A stretch of 64,000 nt of DNA, taken from assembly GCA_041663645.1 (NCBI GenBank), contig JBAYMH010000002.1, positions 1 through 64,000 of the forward strand. Reading direction: 5' to 3'. The first letter of the stretch is position 1. Each line of letters begins with the position of its first letter. A program made the translations under genes and the position numbers. Positions 35,175 through 44,210 of the stretch are shown in pieces. The notes beneath the pieces are model-generated. The model was not told the origin of the DNA, did no database searches, and was given only the letters and a program-made list of their open reading frames with translations. Source of the stretch: Minisyncoccus sp023229485 (GTDB lineage: Bacteria > Patescibacteriota > Minisyncoccia > Minisyncoccales > Minisyncoccaceae).

Positions 35175-35519
35175 TTAATTTATTAAAAGCCCATTTTTAC
35201 CTAAAATAAATTCTATTTCTTTTTTTATTTCGGTTAAATCTTTTTCCTTTGCCAAATTTAAAACAATAAAAACCAGATCATAGCCTGGTTTTATCCTGGC
35301 TATATTAAGTCGGACTGCTTCACGAAATAGACGCTTTGTCCTATTCCTTTCCACTGCCTTCTTAGATACTTTTTTACTAACTATGAAGCCAATCCTACTA
35401 TCAAGGCTTCCCGTTTCAATAGTTTTCAAAAAGAAATACCTAGCCTTGGTTGTTTTTCCCTTGGCAAAAATATTCTCAAAGTCTTTCTTTTTTTTGAGAC
35501 GATTTTTTAAGGGCAACAT
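35175..35519 (-). CDS. rnpA: Ribonuclease P protein component
   Basis: 114 residues. LKKKKDFENIFAKGK at the N-terminus and the RNR-type motif KKAVERNRTKRLFREA are diagnostic. RnpA assists the RNA subunit in 5' maturation of tRNAs. It lies between rpmH and yidC in the classical cluster. No RNase P RNA gene was seen in the window. Confidence 0.95.
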   Translation of the reverse strand: MLPLKNRLKKKKDFENIFAKGKTTKARYFFLKTIETGSLDSRIGFIVSKKVSKKAVERNRTKRLFREAVRLNIARIKPGYDLVFIVLNLAKEKDLTEIKKEIEFILGKNGLLIN

Positions 35520-35545
35520 TTTATTTTATTTATAAAAAAATAAAT

Positions 35546-35567
35546 AAGATTGTTTTTTAACAATCTT
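35546..35567 (-). terminator. Hairpin between rpmH and rnpA
   Basis: Stem AAGATTG/CAATCTT (35546-35552 and 35561-35567) followed on the minus strand by A/T-rich sequence with a T run. It overlaps the rpmH stop and may act as an attenuator giving excess rpmH mRNA. Confidence 0.55.
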
Positions 35568-35700
35568 AAACAGTTAGTTCTTTTCTTCCTTTTTGTCTTC
35601 TTCTACTCAAAAGCTTTCTTCCACCGACACTATTTTTCCTTGCAAGAAAACCGTGTGTTCTTGCTCTTTTCTTTTTCTTTGGCTGATAAGTTATACTCAT
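35566..35700 (-). CDS. rpmH: Ribosomal protein bL34
   Basis: A 44-residue basic protein, MSITYQPKKKKRARTHGFLA followed by RKNSVGGRKLLSRRRQKGRK and a short end. The THGFLAR core and the run of Arg/Lys are diagnostic of bL34. It is the first gene of rpmH-rnpA-yidC-khpB, divergent from dnaA across the origin region. Confidence 0.96.
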   Translation of the reverse strand: MSITYQPKKKKRARTHGFLARKNSVGGRKLLSRRRQKGRKELTV

Positions 35701-36123
35701 AGCAATCAATTAATTTTTGATAATTAAACGTATAGTTAATATACCAAAAATCTAGTAAAAGTCAACAATAAAGAGAAGCGGGGTATTATACTTTATGGCA
35801 ATCTTGTTAAATAAAATTGCATCTCAGGAAAAATTTAATGAATTGCCTTTTGAAAAACAACCTCAATGGTGTAGTTTTAAAATTAAAAATATGGAATATA
35901 TTTAAAAATATTTCTTGCTAGTTATCAAGAGTTATCCACAGTTATCCACAGTTTTGTCCACACCTTAAAATGTTCTATTTTTCAAAAATTCCACCCCTCT
36001 ATTCGCTAGTTTTATCCGCTTTTTTAACAAGTTATCCACACCCTTTTCACATTCCCTAAATATTTTCTAATTATAAGAACTCTTTTCAAGAAGCCTTTTT
36101 TGCTTTATAATATAGAAAAATAT
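35701..36123. other. Probable replication origin (oriC), rpmH-dnaA spacer
   Basis: Perfect DnaA boxes TTATCCACA lie at 35932-35940, 35942-35950 and 36032-36040, with a near box TTGTCCACA at 35954-35962. The spacer is otherwise very AT-rich. Location between rpmH and dnaA, and the switch of gene strand around it, fit a chromosomal origin. TATAAT at 36106-36111 is a likely -10 for dnaA. Confidence 0.8.
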
Positions 36124-37479
36124 ATGGATGCAGAACAATTATGGCAGGAGGTCCTGTCTCAAATAAAACAGAATATCTCTCAAGCTAATTTTGCCACTTG
36201 GTTCAATAATACAAGAATAGACTCAATAGAAGATGAAGGTGTTACTGTGGCTGTCCCAAATTCTTTTGCAAAAGAATGGTTAGAGCAAAAATATCACAAG
36301 GATATATTAAAAATACTTTATTCTTTGGATACAAACATCAAAAATATTAATTATACTGTTATTCCTGTCTCGACAACAAAAAAGACGATAAAAAAAGAAG
36401 GGAAAAAAACAGATACTATTGCAGAGCAATTAGGTTTTTCTGAATTGGACGTAAACAAAGATACGAATCTAAATCCAAAATATACTTTTGATAATTTTAT
36501 TACTGGTCCATTTAATGAAATGGCTTATGCCGCCTCGATGGCAATCATAGAAGAACCAGGGAAGAATTATAATCCTTTATTTATATATGGTGGAGTAGGG
36601 TTAGGAAAAACCCACCTAATCCAAGCTACTGGAAATAAAATAAAAGAAAAATTTCCTGACAAAAAAATAAAATATATACCTGCCGAAAAATTAATATCAA
36701 CTATCGTTAATTCAATTAGAAATCAAAACATAGAAGAATTAAAAAGAAGGCTTCGGGAAATAGATTTATTAATTGTAGATGATATTCAATTTCTTGCCGG
36801 TAAAGATAAAACCCAAGAAGAGTTTTTCCATACATTTAATTCCTTATACCAGAAAAATAAGCAAATAATTCTTTCATCAGACAGGCATCCTAATAATATT
36901 CCTGCTATCACAGAAAGATTAAAATCACGTTTTGAGGGAGGTATGATTGCCGATATTAATATGCCAGACTTTGAAACTCGATTAGCCATTCTAAAACAAA
37001 AAAGTGAAGAAAAGGGAGTTAATATTCCCGAAGATGTTCTAGATTTTGTCGCAAACAATATTCAAAGAAATATTCGAGAACTTGAAAGTGCTTTAAATAG
37101 ACTGGTAATATATAAAAAAGCTAACAAAGATTTAACTCTTGAAGATGCTAAAAAATTACTAAAAAGCATCATTTCTCCTGTAATGAAAGTAACTAGCCAC
37201 AAAAAAATAATTGACACAATTACTAGTTTTTATGACATCCAAGGGGGTAATATGTTTACTACCTCAAGAAAGAAAGAATTTAGTAAACCAAGACAGATTG
37301 CGATGTATCTAATAAAGAAAGAATTAAAAATGTCTTATTCAGAAATAGGAAGAAAATTTGGTGGAAAAGATCACACAACTGTTATTCATGCCTGTCAATT
37401 AATCGAAAAATCATACCAAGAAGACGAACAAACAAGACAAGAAATTGATTTAATCCTTCAAAGAATATACAGCGAATAA
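36124..37479 (+). CDS. dnaA: Chromosomal replication initiator DnaA
   Basis: Start placed at ATG 36124 (MDAEQLWQEV), giving 451 residues; an in-frame TTG at 36100 adds eight poorly fitting residues. Domain I (1-80) includes FATWFNNTRI; the AAA+ domain has Walker A GGVGLGKTHL and Walker B LLIVDDIQFL; domain IV carries the DnaA signature GGKDHTTVIHAC. DnaA binds the boxes on either side of this gene and opens the origin. The -10 box TATAAT ends 12 bases before the start. Confidence 0.97.
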   Translation: MDAEQLWQEVLSQIKQNISQANFATWFNNTRIDSIEDEGVTVAVPNSFAKEWLEQKYHKDILKILYSLDTNIKNINYTVIPVSTTKKTIKKEGKKTDTIAEQLGFSELDVNKDTNLNPKYTFDNFITGPFNEMAYAASMAIIEEPGKNYNPLFIYGGVGLGKTHLIQATGNKIKEKFPDKKIKYIPAEKLISTIVNSIRNQNIEELKRRLREIDLLIVDDIQFLAGKDKTQEEFFHTFNSLYQKNKQIILSSDRHPNNIPAITERLKSRFEGGMIADINMPDFETRLAILKQKSEEKGVNIPEDVLDFVANNIQRNIRELESALNRLVIYKKANKDLTLEDAKKLLKSIISPVMKVTSHKKIIDTITSFYDIQGGNMFTTSRKKEFSKPRQIAMYLIKKELKMSYSEIGRKFGGKDHTTVIHACQLIEKSYQEDEQTRQEIDLILQRIYSE

Positions 37480-37796
37480 GATAATTTGTTTCGAAAAAGT
37501 ATGTGGATAAGCTGTTTAAAGAATACGGGAAACTGTACTGACAAACAAAGGATAAAAAGAGCATAAAAACAGATTAATGTTTTTATCCACTATTCTAGAG
37601 GAAATCCACCGAATTGTTATTACTTTTTAAGCCAAGTATCCCCAAAAACATCCACAGTTTTAAAAAAAATAAAATATTATAAAATAAGGGTTAATTACTT
37701 AATATAATAAGTTATCCCCAAATATTTATTTATTAATAATATAGTAATAATAAATAAAAAAATTTAAAATTAATTATTAAATAATATAGAAAAGAT
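37480..37796. other. dnaA-dnaN spacer with DnaA boxes and AT-rich tract
   Basis: TGTGGATAA (reverse box) at 37502-37510 and TTATCCACT at 37582-37590, plus weaker forms (CATCCACAG, TTATCCCCA) near 37650-37720. The last 90 bases before dnaN are almost only A and T, suitable as an unwinding element. The origin may be bipartite, with functional parts on both sides of dnaA. Confidence 0.6.
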
Positions 37797-38945
37797 ATGA
37801 ATTTTACTATTCCGACCAAAGAATTCAAAAAAGGATTAGGAATTGCTGAACGAATTACTGGAAAAAATATGACATTACCAATCTTAGATAATGTTCTTAT
37901 TGAAACTGATAAAGGGTTTCTAAAGATTTCTGCTACAGACTTAGAATTAGGAGTGCAATGGTGGGGGAATTGTAAGATTGAAGATGAAGGAAAAATCGCT
38001 ATTCCAGCTAAATTATTAAATCAAGTTATTGGATCTCTTTCTGTTTCCGAGGAAACTGTAAATATTAAAGAAAAAGGATTGTCTTTGGTTGTTGAGTCTT
38101 CAAAAAAGTTTAAAACAAATGTAAAAGGTTTTTCAAGTGATGATTTTCCTATTATTCCTTCTTTTTTAAGGGATGTATTTATCGAAATAGATGGACGGAA
38201 GATGAAAGAAGCTTTGATTAGTGTGGTTGATGTTTCTAGTGTTTCTAATATTCGCCCAGAAATATCGGGTATTTTTATGTATTTTGGAAAAGATTCTGTT
38301 CGATTTGTAGCAACAGATAGTTTTAGGTTAGCTGAAAAGGTTTTAAAGTTTTCTGCTAATTCAGGCTATCAAAACAAATTTGATAAAGATTTAGAATTTA
38401 TTATTCCTCAAAAAGCTGTAAAAGAGCTTATTAATATTATTTCTGACGATGGAAGACCTGTGAGATTATATATGTCAGAATCTCAGTTACTATTCGAAAT
38501 ATCTTATTTAAAAGATAATCATCCAGAAGTGAGCTTGGTTTCGCGTCAAATAGAAGGACAGTATCCTAATTATCAAGAAATTATCCCTAAGAACGCTAAG
38601 ACAAAAATTATTACAAACCGTGATGATTTTATTAAAAAAATTAAAACCGCAGGTATTTTTGGTGGAAAAATAAACGAAGTTTCTTTTAGTATAAACAAAA
38701 ATAGTGATGAAATTGAAATTACAAGTCAAGATACTGATTCTGGTGAGAGTAAGCAGTTACTTAATGCTCAGGCAGAGGGTGGAGATTTAAAAATTTCGTT
38801 TAATTGGAAGTTTGTTTTAGATGGATTACAGAATATTAAAAGTTCCGAAATATCTTTTGAATTTCAAGGCATTGAGGGGCCAGCTGTTATTCGGGGAATA
38901 GGAGATGATAGTTATTTGTATGTAGTAATGCCGATAAAGCTGTAA
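37797..38945 (+). CDS. dnaN: DNA polymerase III beta subunit (sliding clamp)
   Basis: 382 residues in three similar domains, with NMTLPILDNVLIETD near the start, FSSDDFPIIP in the first domain and the C-terminal end YLYVVMPIKL, all typical. The clamp encircles DNA and tethers polymerase. It follows dnaA in the usual order and ends at a strong hairpin terminator. Confidence 0.96.
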   Translation: MNFTIPTKEFKKGLGIAERITGKNMTLPILDNVLIETDKGFLKISATDLELGVQWWGNCKIEDEGKIAIPAKLLNQVIGSLSVSEETVNIKEKGLSLVVESSKKFKTNVKGFSSDDFPIIPSFLRDVFIEIDGRKMKEALISVVDVSSVSNIRPEISGIFMYFGKDSVRFVATDSFRLAEKVLKFSANSGYQNKFDKDLEFIIPQKAVKELINIISDDGRPVRLYMSESQLLFEISYLKDNHPEVSLVSRQIEGQYPNYQEIIPKNAKTKIITNRDDFIKKIKTAGIFGGKINEVSFSINKNSDEIEITSQDTDSGESKQLLNAQAEGGDLKISFNWKFVLDGLQNIKSSEISFEFQGIEGPAVIRGIGDDSYLYVVMPIKL

Positions 38946-38976
38946 GAAATAAATTTCAAGAAGGTGGATTAAATAA

Positions 38977-39009
38977 AAACTTCTATTAAAATTAATAGAA
39001 GTTTTTGTT
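38977..39009 (+). terminator. Intrinsic terminator after dnaN
   Basis: A long stem AAACTTCTATTAA/TTAATAGAAGTTT followed by TTGTT. Confidence 0.75.
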
Positions 39010-39020
39010 AATATTAAAAA

Positions 39021-39125
39021 ATGATTGGAGTTAAGTTTAAGCTATGTATTTTATTTTTATTGCCGATTGTGATTAATGTAAATATTGCCTTGCTTGTATT
39101 TAATATTTTTTATTTTAAAAGCTAG
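39021..39125 (+). CDS. Possible small hydrophobic peptide
   Basis: A 34-residue frame from ATG 39021 that is almost entirely hydrophobic (LCILFLLPIVINVNIALLVF). It sits between the dnaN terminator and tsaE. Chance is quite possible in this AT-rich spacer. Confidence 0.25.
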   Translation: MIGVKFKLCILFLLPIVINVNIALLVFNIFYFKS

Positions 39126-39157
39126 TAACTGGAGGTCAAATATAGTATTATTTATTT

Positions 39158-39607
39158 ATGAAAGAATTTGAAGTATTTGGCTTTAAAGAAACCGAAGAAT
39201 TGGGTGTTAAAATGGCTCAGGAGTTTTCTTGTGGGGAAACTTCCGAATCAGCCTTGGTGATTACCCTAGAGGGTGAATTGGGGGCAGGGAAGACAACTTT
39301 TTTGAAAGGCTTTGCTCGTGGACTTGGAGTTAAACAAAATATTCAGAGTCCAACATTTATTATAATGAATAGGTATTCTTTAAAAGGAAAAAAATATAAA
39401 AATTTCTTTCATTTAGATTGTTATCGGATTGAAAATGAAAAAGAGATGGATTGTTTAGAATTTGAAAATATAAAAAATAATAAAGAAAATATAATTTGCA
39501 TTGAGTGGGGTAGTAAAATAGAGAAGATATTACCCAAAAAAAAGATAAATATTGTTTTTGAGGTAATAAGTGAAGAAAAAAGAAAAATAAAGGTCTTTAA
39601 ATTTTAA
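39158..39607 (+). CDS. tsaE: tRNA threonylcarbamoyladenosine biosynthesis protein TsaE
   Basis: 149 residues. Walker A GELGAGKTTF and the following SPTFIIMNRY and FHLDCYR motifs are characteristic. TsaE is the ATPase partner of the TsaB-TsaD complex that makes t6A37 in ANN-decoding tRNAs. The other tsa genes are not in the window. A GGAGG at 39131 is too far from the start to decide it. Confidence 0.95.
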   Translation: MKEFEVFGFKETEELGVKMAQEFSCGETSESALVITLEGELGAGKTTFLKGFARGLGVKQNIQSPTFIIMNRYSLKGKKYKNFFHLDCYRIENEKEMDCLEFENIKNNKENIICIEWGSKIEKILPKKKINIVFEVISEEKRKIKVFKF

Positions 39608-39641
39608 TTAATTTTTTAATTTAAAGTAAAAAATAAAAAAT

Positions 39642-40619
39642 ATGCCTGGAAAAGAAAAGTATTTTGTAATTATTGATGGAAATTCTATTATTCATCGAGC
39701 TTTCCATGCATTACCTCCACTTAAAAGGAGTGATGGTCAAATAGTTAATGCTGTTTATGGTTTTCTTTTAGTATTATTTAAAATCTTAAAAGAGTTTGAG
39801 CCAAAATATTTAGTTGCTTGCTTTGATAGACCTGAGCCAAATTTTAGGAAAAAGGAATTTGAAGAGTATAAAGCAAAAAGAGTAAAGGCTCCGCAAGAAC
39901 TTTACGATCAAATACCTTTAATTAAAGATGTTTTGGCGGCTTTTAATGTCCCTATTTTCGAGATGGCGGGATATGAAGGGGACGATATAATTGGAACATT
40001 GTCTCGTCTTTCTGTAAAAGAAGATAAGGAAATAAGAAATATTGTAGTTTCTGGAGATAATGACGTTTTTCAATTAGTAAACGATAATACCTCTGTATAT
40101 TTTTTAAAAAAAGGAGTAAAAGATACTACTCTTTGTAATAAAAAGGAGGTAGCAGAAAAATTTGGAGGATTAACTCCGAGACAGGTTATTGATTATAAGG
40201 CACTTAGGGGTGACGCTTCAGATAATATTCCAGGAGTGCTTGGTATTGGAGAAAAAACGGCAATAGATTTAATTTTGCGATTTGGTTCTGTGGATAACGT
40301 GTTTAAAGAGGTTGAAAAAGATAATCCCGAAATAAAAAAAAATGTAAAGGATAAGTTAATCAAAGGAAAAGATAATGCGTATTTGAGCTTGAGACTCTCT
40401 GAGATAATAATTAACGCTCCTCTCGAAATTAAAAAAATAGAATCTTGTGAGTGGAAAAATTATGATAAAGAAAAAGTAGTTGAATCATTAATTTCCTTTG
40501 GCTTTAGAAGCTTGATATCAAAAATTCCTTACGAACAAGGAATGGATGGTGTTATTGCAAGATTTGAAGAAAAAGAAGTAGTGGAAAAAAAGAAAGAGGC
40601 AACGTTAAAATTGTTTTAA
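39642..40619 (+). CDS. Free-standing 5'-3' exonuclease (Pol I 5'-nuclease type)
   Basis: 325 residues. PIN/FEN fold with VIIDGNSIIHRAFHALPP at the N-terminus, VACFDRPEPNFRK, the acidic cluster GYEGDDIIGTL and VVSGDNDVFQL, and the helix-hairpin-helix region GDASDNIPGVLGIGEKTA. It corresponds to the 5'-nuclease domain of DNA polymerase I without the polymerase domain. Role: removal of RNA primers and flap processing. It lies 34 bp after tsaE. Confidence 0.9.
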   Translation: MPGKEKYFVIIDGNSIIHRAFHALPPLKRSDGQIVNAVYGFLLVLFKILKEFEPKYLVACFDRPEPNFRKKEFEEYKAKRVKAPQELYDQIPLIKDVLAAFNVPIFEMAGYEGDDIIGTLSRLSVKEDKEIRNIVVSGDNDVFQLVNDNTSVYFLKKGVKDTTLCNKKEVAEKFGGLTPRQVIDYKALRGDASDNIPGVLGIGEKTAIDLILRFGSVDNVFKEVEKDNPEIKKNVKDKLIKGKDNAYLSLRLSEIIINAPLEIKKIESCEWKNYDKEKVVESLISFGFRSLISKIPYEQGMDGVIARFEEKEVVEKKKEATLKLF

Positions 40620-40687
40620 GATTAAAAGTAGAATTTTATTTCAAAGTAGATTAAAATAGGAAGTATGATGTCGGTAATTTTTTAAAA

Positions 40688-41920
40688 ATGCCAAAAATCA
40701 AAAAAACAATTAAAGCCTTGGAAACAAAAGATAAGTCATCTCAAAATGGACTTATTTCTATTGAGTCGTGTGGTATAGCTAATGCTGAAGATCTTCGTCG
40801 AATAAGATCTGCTTTTTTGAATATTTTTGAAGATGTTGAGGAGACAAAACAGATTGCTGTTAGGGAAAAGAATAAAACAATGCTTATTATAGAAAACCTA
40901 ACAGATGGGCTTTTGGTTTTGGATAAAAATAATAAAATCGAAATAATAAACCACATTGCACTTAAAATTTTAAAAACGACGATCGAGGAGTCATTAGGGA
41001 AAAATATTTTCAAAATAAACCTTAATGTGGCAGGGATTGAAAAATTTTTAAGTCTTATTAGTGATAATAAGAAGAATATAAAAGAAATAATGAGAGAAGA
41101 GGTGACTATTGAAGAAGTAAATTTTTTTCAAGTAAGCACCTTGACGATAATGGAAGGGGAAAAAAAGAAAGGGTATTTGATTATTCTGCACGATATTTCA
41201 AAAGATAAATTAGTTGATCGAATGAAAACAGAATTTGTATCGGTAGCAGCTCATCAACTTAGAACTCCTTTATCTGCCATTAAATGGACAATAAAAATGC
41301 TTTTAGATGGAGACGTTGGAGCTTTAACTAAAGATCAAATAGAGTTTTTAAATAAGAGTTATGAAAGTAATGAAAGAATGATAACTTTGGTTAATGATCT
41401 TTTGAACGTTTCAAGGATAGATGAAGGAAAATTTCTTTATAAACCGGAATCATTGCAAATAGAAGATATCTTTAAATCAGTAGCAGAAAATGTAGAAACT
41501 TCTGTAAAAGAAAAAAATTTAAAATTAATTTTAAATTTTTCAGCAGATTTATTGTCTCCTGTTTTTGTGGATAAAGAAAAAATAGGAATTGTCGCTCAGA
41601 ATTTAATTGAAAATTCTATAAAATATACACCGGCGAATGGAGAAATTATTGTTTCTATTGAAGATATGAAGGATGATATTCTGATTAAAGTTAAAGATTC
41701 GGGAGTTGGAATTCCAAAAGACCAACAAGATAGAATTTTTACTAAATTTTTTCGAGGAGAAAATGTGATAAGGTTAGAAACTGAAGGTTCTGGACTTGGA
41801 CTATATACAGTAAAAAACATTGTGGAATCCCATAAAGGAAAAATTTGGTTTCAGTCGGAAGTAGGAGAGGGAACAACATTTTTCTTTACTCTTCCAAAAG
41901 TTAGTATCAACAATAAATAG
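40688..41920 (+). CDS. Soluble PAS-histidine kinase, orphan
   Basis: 410 residues with no membrane helix. A PAS-like sensor domain (about 65-165; ENLTDGLLVLDKNNKIEIIN) is followed by HisKA with the phosphorylated His in AAHQLRTPLSAIKW (about 192) and a HATPase domain with N-box NLIENSIKYTP, G1 KDSGVGIPKD and G2 GSGLGLYTVK. No response regulator is adjacent, so the partner must be elsewhere. Its own terminator follows. Confidence 0.93.
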   Translation: MPKIKKTIKALETKDKSSQNGLISIESCGIANAEDLRRIRSAFLNIFEDVEETKQIAVREKNKTMLIIENLTDGLLVLDKNNKIEIINHIALKILKTTIEESLGKNIFKINLNVAGIEKFLSLISDNKKNIKEIMREEVTIEEVNFFQVSTLTIMEGEKKKGYLIILHDISKDKLVDRMKTEFVSVAAHQLRTPLSAIKWTIKMLLDGDVGALTKDQIEFLNKSYESNERMITLVNDLLNVSRIDEGKFLYKPESLQIEDIFKSVAENVETSVKEKNLKLILNFSADLLSPVFVDKEKIGIVAQNLIENSIKYTPANGEIIVSIEDMKDDILIKVKDSGVGIPKDQQDRIFTKFFRGENVIRLETEGSGLGLYTVKNIVESHKGKIWFQSEVGEGTTFFFTLPKVSINNK

Positions 41921-41934
41921 TAATAATCAAGTTA

Positions 41935-41960
41935 AAAAACAGAAATATTTCTGTTTTTTT
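41935..41960 (+). terminator. Intrinsic terminator after histidine kinase
   Basis: AAAAACAGAAAT/ATTTCTGTTTTT palindrome followed by more T. Confidence 0.8.
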
Positions 41961-41965
41961 GTTAC

Positions 41966-41993
41966 TTGACTTTTATTTAGAAAAGAATAAAAT
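41966..41993 (+). promoter_or_regulatory. groESL promoter
   Basis: TTGACT (41966-41971), 16-bp spacer, TAAAAT (41988-41993), directly upstream of the CIRCE-like operator. Confidence 0.7.
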
Positions 41994-42001
41994 AAAGAAT
42001 A

Positions 42002-42028
42002 TTAGCAGTCCTACTTTTAAACTGCTAA
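42002..42028 (+). promoter_or_regulatory. CIRCE-like operator of groESL
   Basis: TTAGCAGTC-N9-AACTGCTAA matches the CIRCE form (TTAGCACTC-N9-GAGTGCTAA) with the correct spacing and eight complementary arm positions. CIRCE binds the heat-shock repressor HrcA. It lies between the promoter and groES. Confidence 0.75.
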
Positions 42029-42067
42029 AATAGAAATTTTAAAAATAATAAAAATAAGAAATAAATT

Positions 42068-42358
42068 ATGAAGTTAACACCATTATCTGATAATATTGTT
42101 GTAGAATTAATAAAAGAAGAAGAAAAAACAAAAAGTGGAATTCTTTTACCTCAAAATTCTGAAAAAGATAAGCCAACTCATGGGGTGGTAGTTGAGGTGG
42201 GTCCAGGAAAAATGACATCTTCTGGGAAAATTATTCCTATGGAGTTAAAAAAAGGAGATAAAATTATTTTTGGGAAATTTGGACATCATGAGATAAAGAT
42301 TGAAAATAAAGAATATTTGATATTACGTCAGGAAGATGTGTTGGCTGTTATTGACTAA
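42068..42358 (+). CDS. groES: Co-chaperonin GroES
   Basis: 96 residues, normal length. LTPLSDNIVVELIKEEEKTK opens the family pattern, and the mobile loop (TKSGILLPQNSEKDKPTHG) and C-terminal LRQEDVLAVID fit. It caps GroEL. It is followed 25 bp later by groEL; the operon is under a promoter with CIRCE-like control. Confidence 0.97.
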   Translation: MKLTPLSDNIVVELIKEEEKTKSGILLPQNSEKDKPTHGVVVEVGPGKMTSSGKIIPMELKKGDKIIFGKFGHHEIKIENKEYLILRQEDVLAVID

Positions 42359-42383
42359 TTATTAGGGTTAAATAAATAAAAAA

Positions 42384-44015
42384 ATGTCTAAAGATATTTA
42401 TTATGGAGAAGAGGCGAGGGCAAAATTGAAATTAGGGGTAGATAAATTAGCAAATGCTGTAACTATTACTTTGGGGCCAAAAGGAAGGAATGTTGTTTTA
42501 GGGGAAAGTTATGGATCTCCAACTATAACTAATGATGGAGTTTCTATTGCAAAAGAAATTGACCTGGAGGATAAAGCAGAAAACATAGGGGCTAGTATTA
42601 TTAAGCAGGTAGCCGAAAAAGCTAATGATGTCGCAGGAGATGGAACTACAACAGCTACATTACTTGCTCAATCATTGATTCGTGAAGGTTTAAAAAATGT
42701 AACTGCTGGAGCAAATCCTTTAGCTATTAAGAGAGGAATGGAAAAAGGGTGTGATCTTGTTGTTGAAGCAATAAAAAAAATGGCTAAGCCTATTTCTACA
42801 GAGCAAGATTATGCTCGTGTTGCTACTATTTCTGCTGAAAATAAAGAATTGGGAGATTTGATTGCAAAAACTATTATTGAGGTTGGAAAAGATGGTGTAA
42901 TTACTATCGAAGAGTCAAAGGCGTTGGGGATAGAAAAGGATATTGTAAGAGGGTTGCAATTTAATCAAGGATACATTTCTCCTTATATGGTAAGTGATGT
43001 TGAAAGAATGGAGGCGGTATTGGACGACCCGTATATTTTGATTACAGATAAAAAAATATCTTCTGTTCAAGAAATTGTTCCTATTTTAGAAAAAGTTCTT
43101 CAATCAGGGCAAAGGAATCTTTTAATTATTGCTGAAGATTTGGATGGAGAGGCTTTAACAACTTTGATTGTTAATAAATTAAAAGGAACTTTTAATGTAC
43201 TCGCAGTAAAGGCTCCAGGATATGGAGATAGAAAAAAAGAAATGCTTCAAGATATCGCTATTGTTACAGGAGGTGAATTTGTTTCTGAAGAAATTGGACA
43301 AAAGTTGGAAGATATAACACTAGAAATGCTTGGCAGGGCAAGAAAAATTGTTGCGACAAAAGAAAATACTATTATTGTAGAAGGAAAAGGGGACAAAAAA
43401 GGAATAGATGCCAGAATTGTTCAAATAAAAGCTCAGATTTCAAACACAGAATCAGGTTTTGATAAAGAAAAGTTACAAGAAAGATTAGCTAAACTTGCTG
43501 GTGGGGTAGCCGTTTTAAAAATCGGAGCTGCTACCGAAATAGAGCAAAAAGCTAGAAAGCATAAAGTAGAAGATGCTTTGTCTGCAACTCGGGCTGCCAT
43601 CGAAGAGGGAGTTGTTGCAGGGGGTGGAGTGGCATTACTCTCTTGTCAAAAAGTTTTGGAAGATTCAAAAATCAAAGGCGAAGAAAGAGTCGGATTTGAA
43701 ATTTTAAGGCGTGCCTTGGAAGATCCTATTCGTAAGATTGCTGATAATGCTGGAAAAGATGGAGCAGTAATTGCTAGCGAAGTTAAAAAATTACCAGAGA
43801 ATCATGGATATAATGCTGCAGAGGATAGATATGAAGATTTTATGGAGGTAGGGATTTTTGATCCAGCGAAGGTTACAAGATCTTGTGTTCAAAATGCAGT
43901 TTCTGCTGCTGCGATGCTACTTACTACAGAATGTTTAGTGGTAGAAAAGCCAGAAAATAAGAAAAATTGTGATTGTGGAGGTCATGGCGGCGGTGGAATG
44001 CCAATGGGTTATTAA
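42384..44015 (+). CDS. groEL: Chaperonin GroEL
   Basis: 543 residues. ATP-site motifs TLGPKGRNVVL and AGDGTTTATLLAQ, and GGGVALL in the second equatorial part, are intact. The C-terminal tail is CDCGGHGGGGMPMGY, a shorter and more Cys/His-containing version of the usual GGM repeat. It folds cytoplasmic proteins with GroES. Confidence 0.98.
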   Translation: MSKDIYYGEEARAKLKLGVDKLANAVTITLGPKGRNVVLGESYGSPTITNDGVSIAKEIDLEDKAENIGASIIKQVAEKANDVAGDGTTTATLLAQSLIREGLKNVTAGANPLAIKRGMEKGCDLVVEAIKKMAKPISTEQDYARVATISAENKELGDLIAKTIIEVGKDGVITIEESKALGIEKDIVRGLQFNQGYISPYMVSDVERMEAVLDDPYILITDKKISSVQEIVPILEKVLQSGQRNLLIIAEDLDGEALTTLIVNKLKGTFNVLAVKAPGYGDRKKEMLQDIAIVTGGEFVSEEIGQKLEDITLEMLGRARKIVATKENTIIVEGKGDKKGIDARIVQIKAQISNTESGFDKEKLQERLAKLAGGVAVLKIGAATEIEQKARKHKVEDALSATRAAIEEGVVAGGGVALLSCQKVLEDSKIKGEERVGFEILRRALEDPIRKIADNAGKDGAVIASEVKKLPENHGYNAAEDRYEDFMEVGIFDPAKVTRSCVQNAVSAAAMLLTTECLVVEKPENKKNCDCGGHGGGGMPMGY

Positions 44016-44028
44016 GAAAAGATTTGAT

Positions 44029-44055
44029 AAGTGGGACTTTTCCCACTTTTCTTTT
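44029..44055 (+). terminator. groESL terminator
   Basis: Stem AAGTGGGA/TCCCACTT with a CTTT loop, followed by TTCTTTTTTG. Confidence 0.85.
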
Positions 44056-44210
44056 TTGTTTCTTTGAAAAAGGAAATTTAATAAGACACTTTTGTTTTTA
44101 ATTGTTTTTTTGGTTGATTATTAATGGACTATTTGTTTTATTTGTATCTCTAAGAATTACTTGCTATAATTAATTTAACAATTTAGTCAAATTAAAATAT
44201 TTATTTAAAT

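Noticed and set aside
35795..35905. 36-residue frame MAILLNKIAS... in the rpmH-dnaA spacer
   Set aside because: It is possible but short, without recognisable start signals other than AT-rich DNA, and inside the origin region; not enough support.
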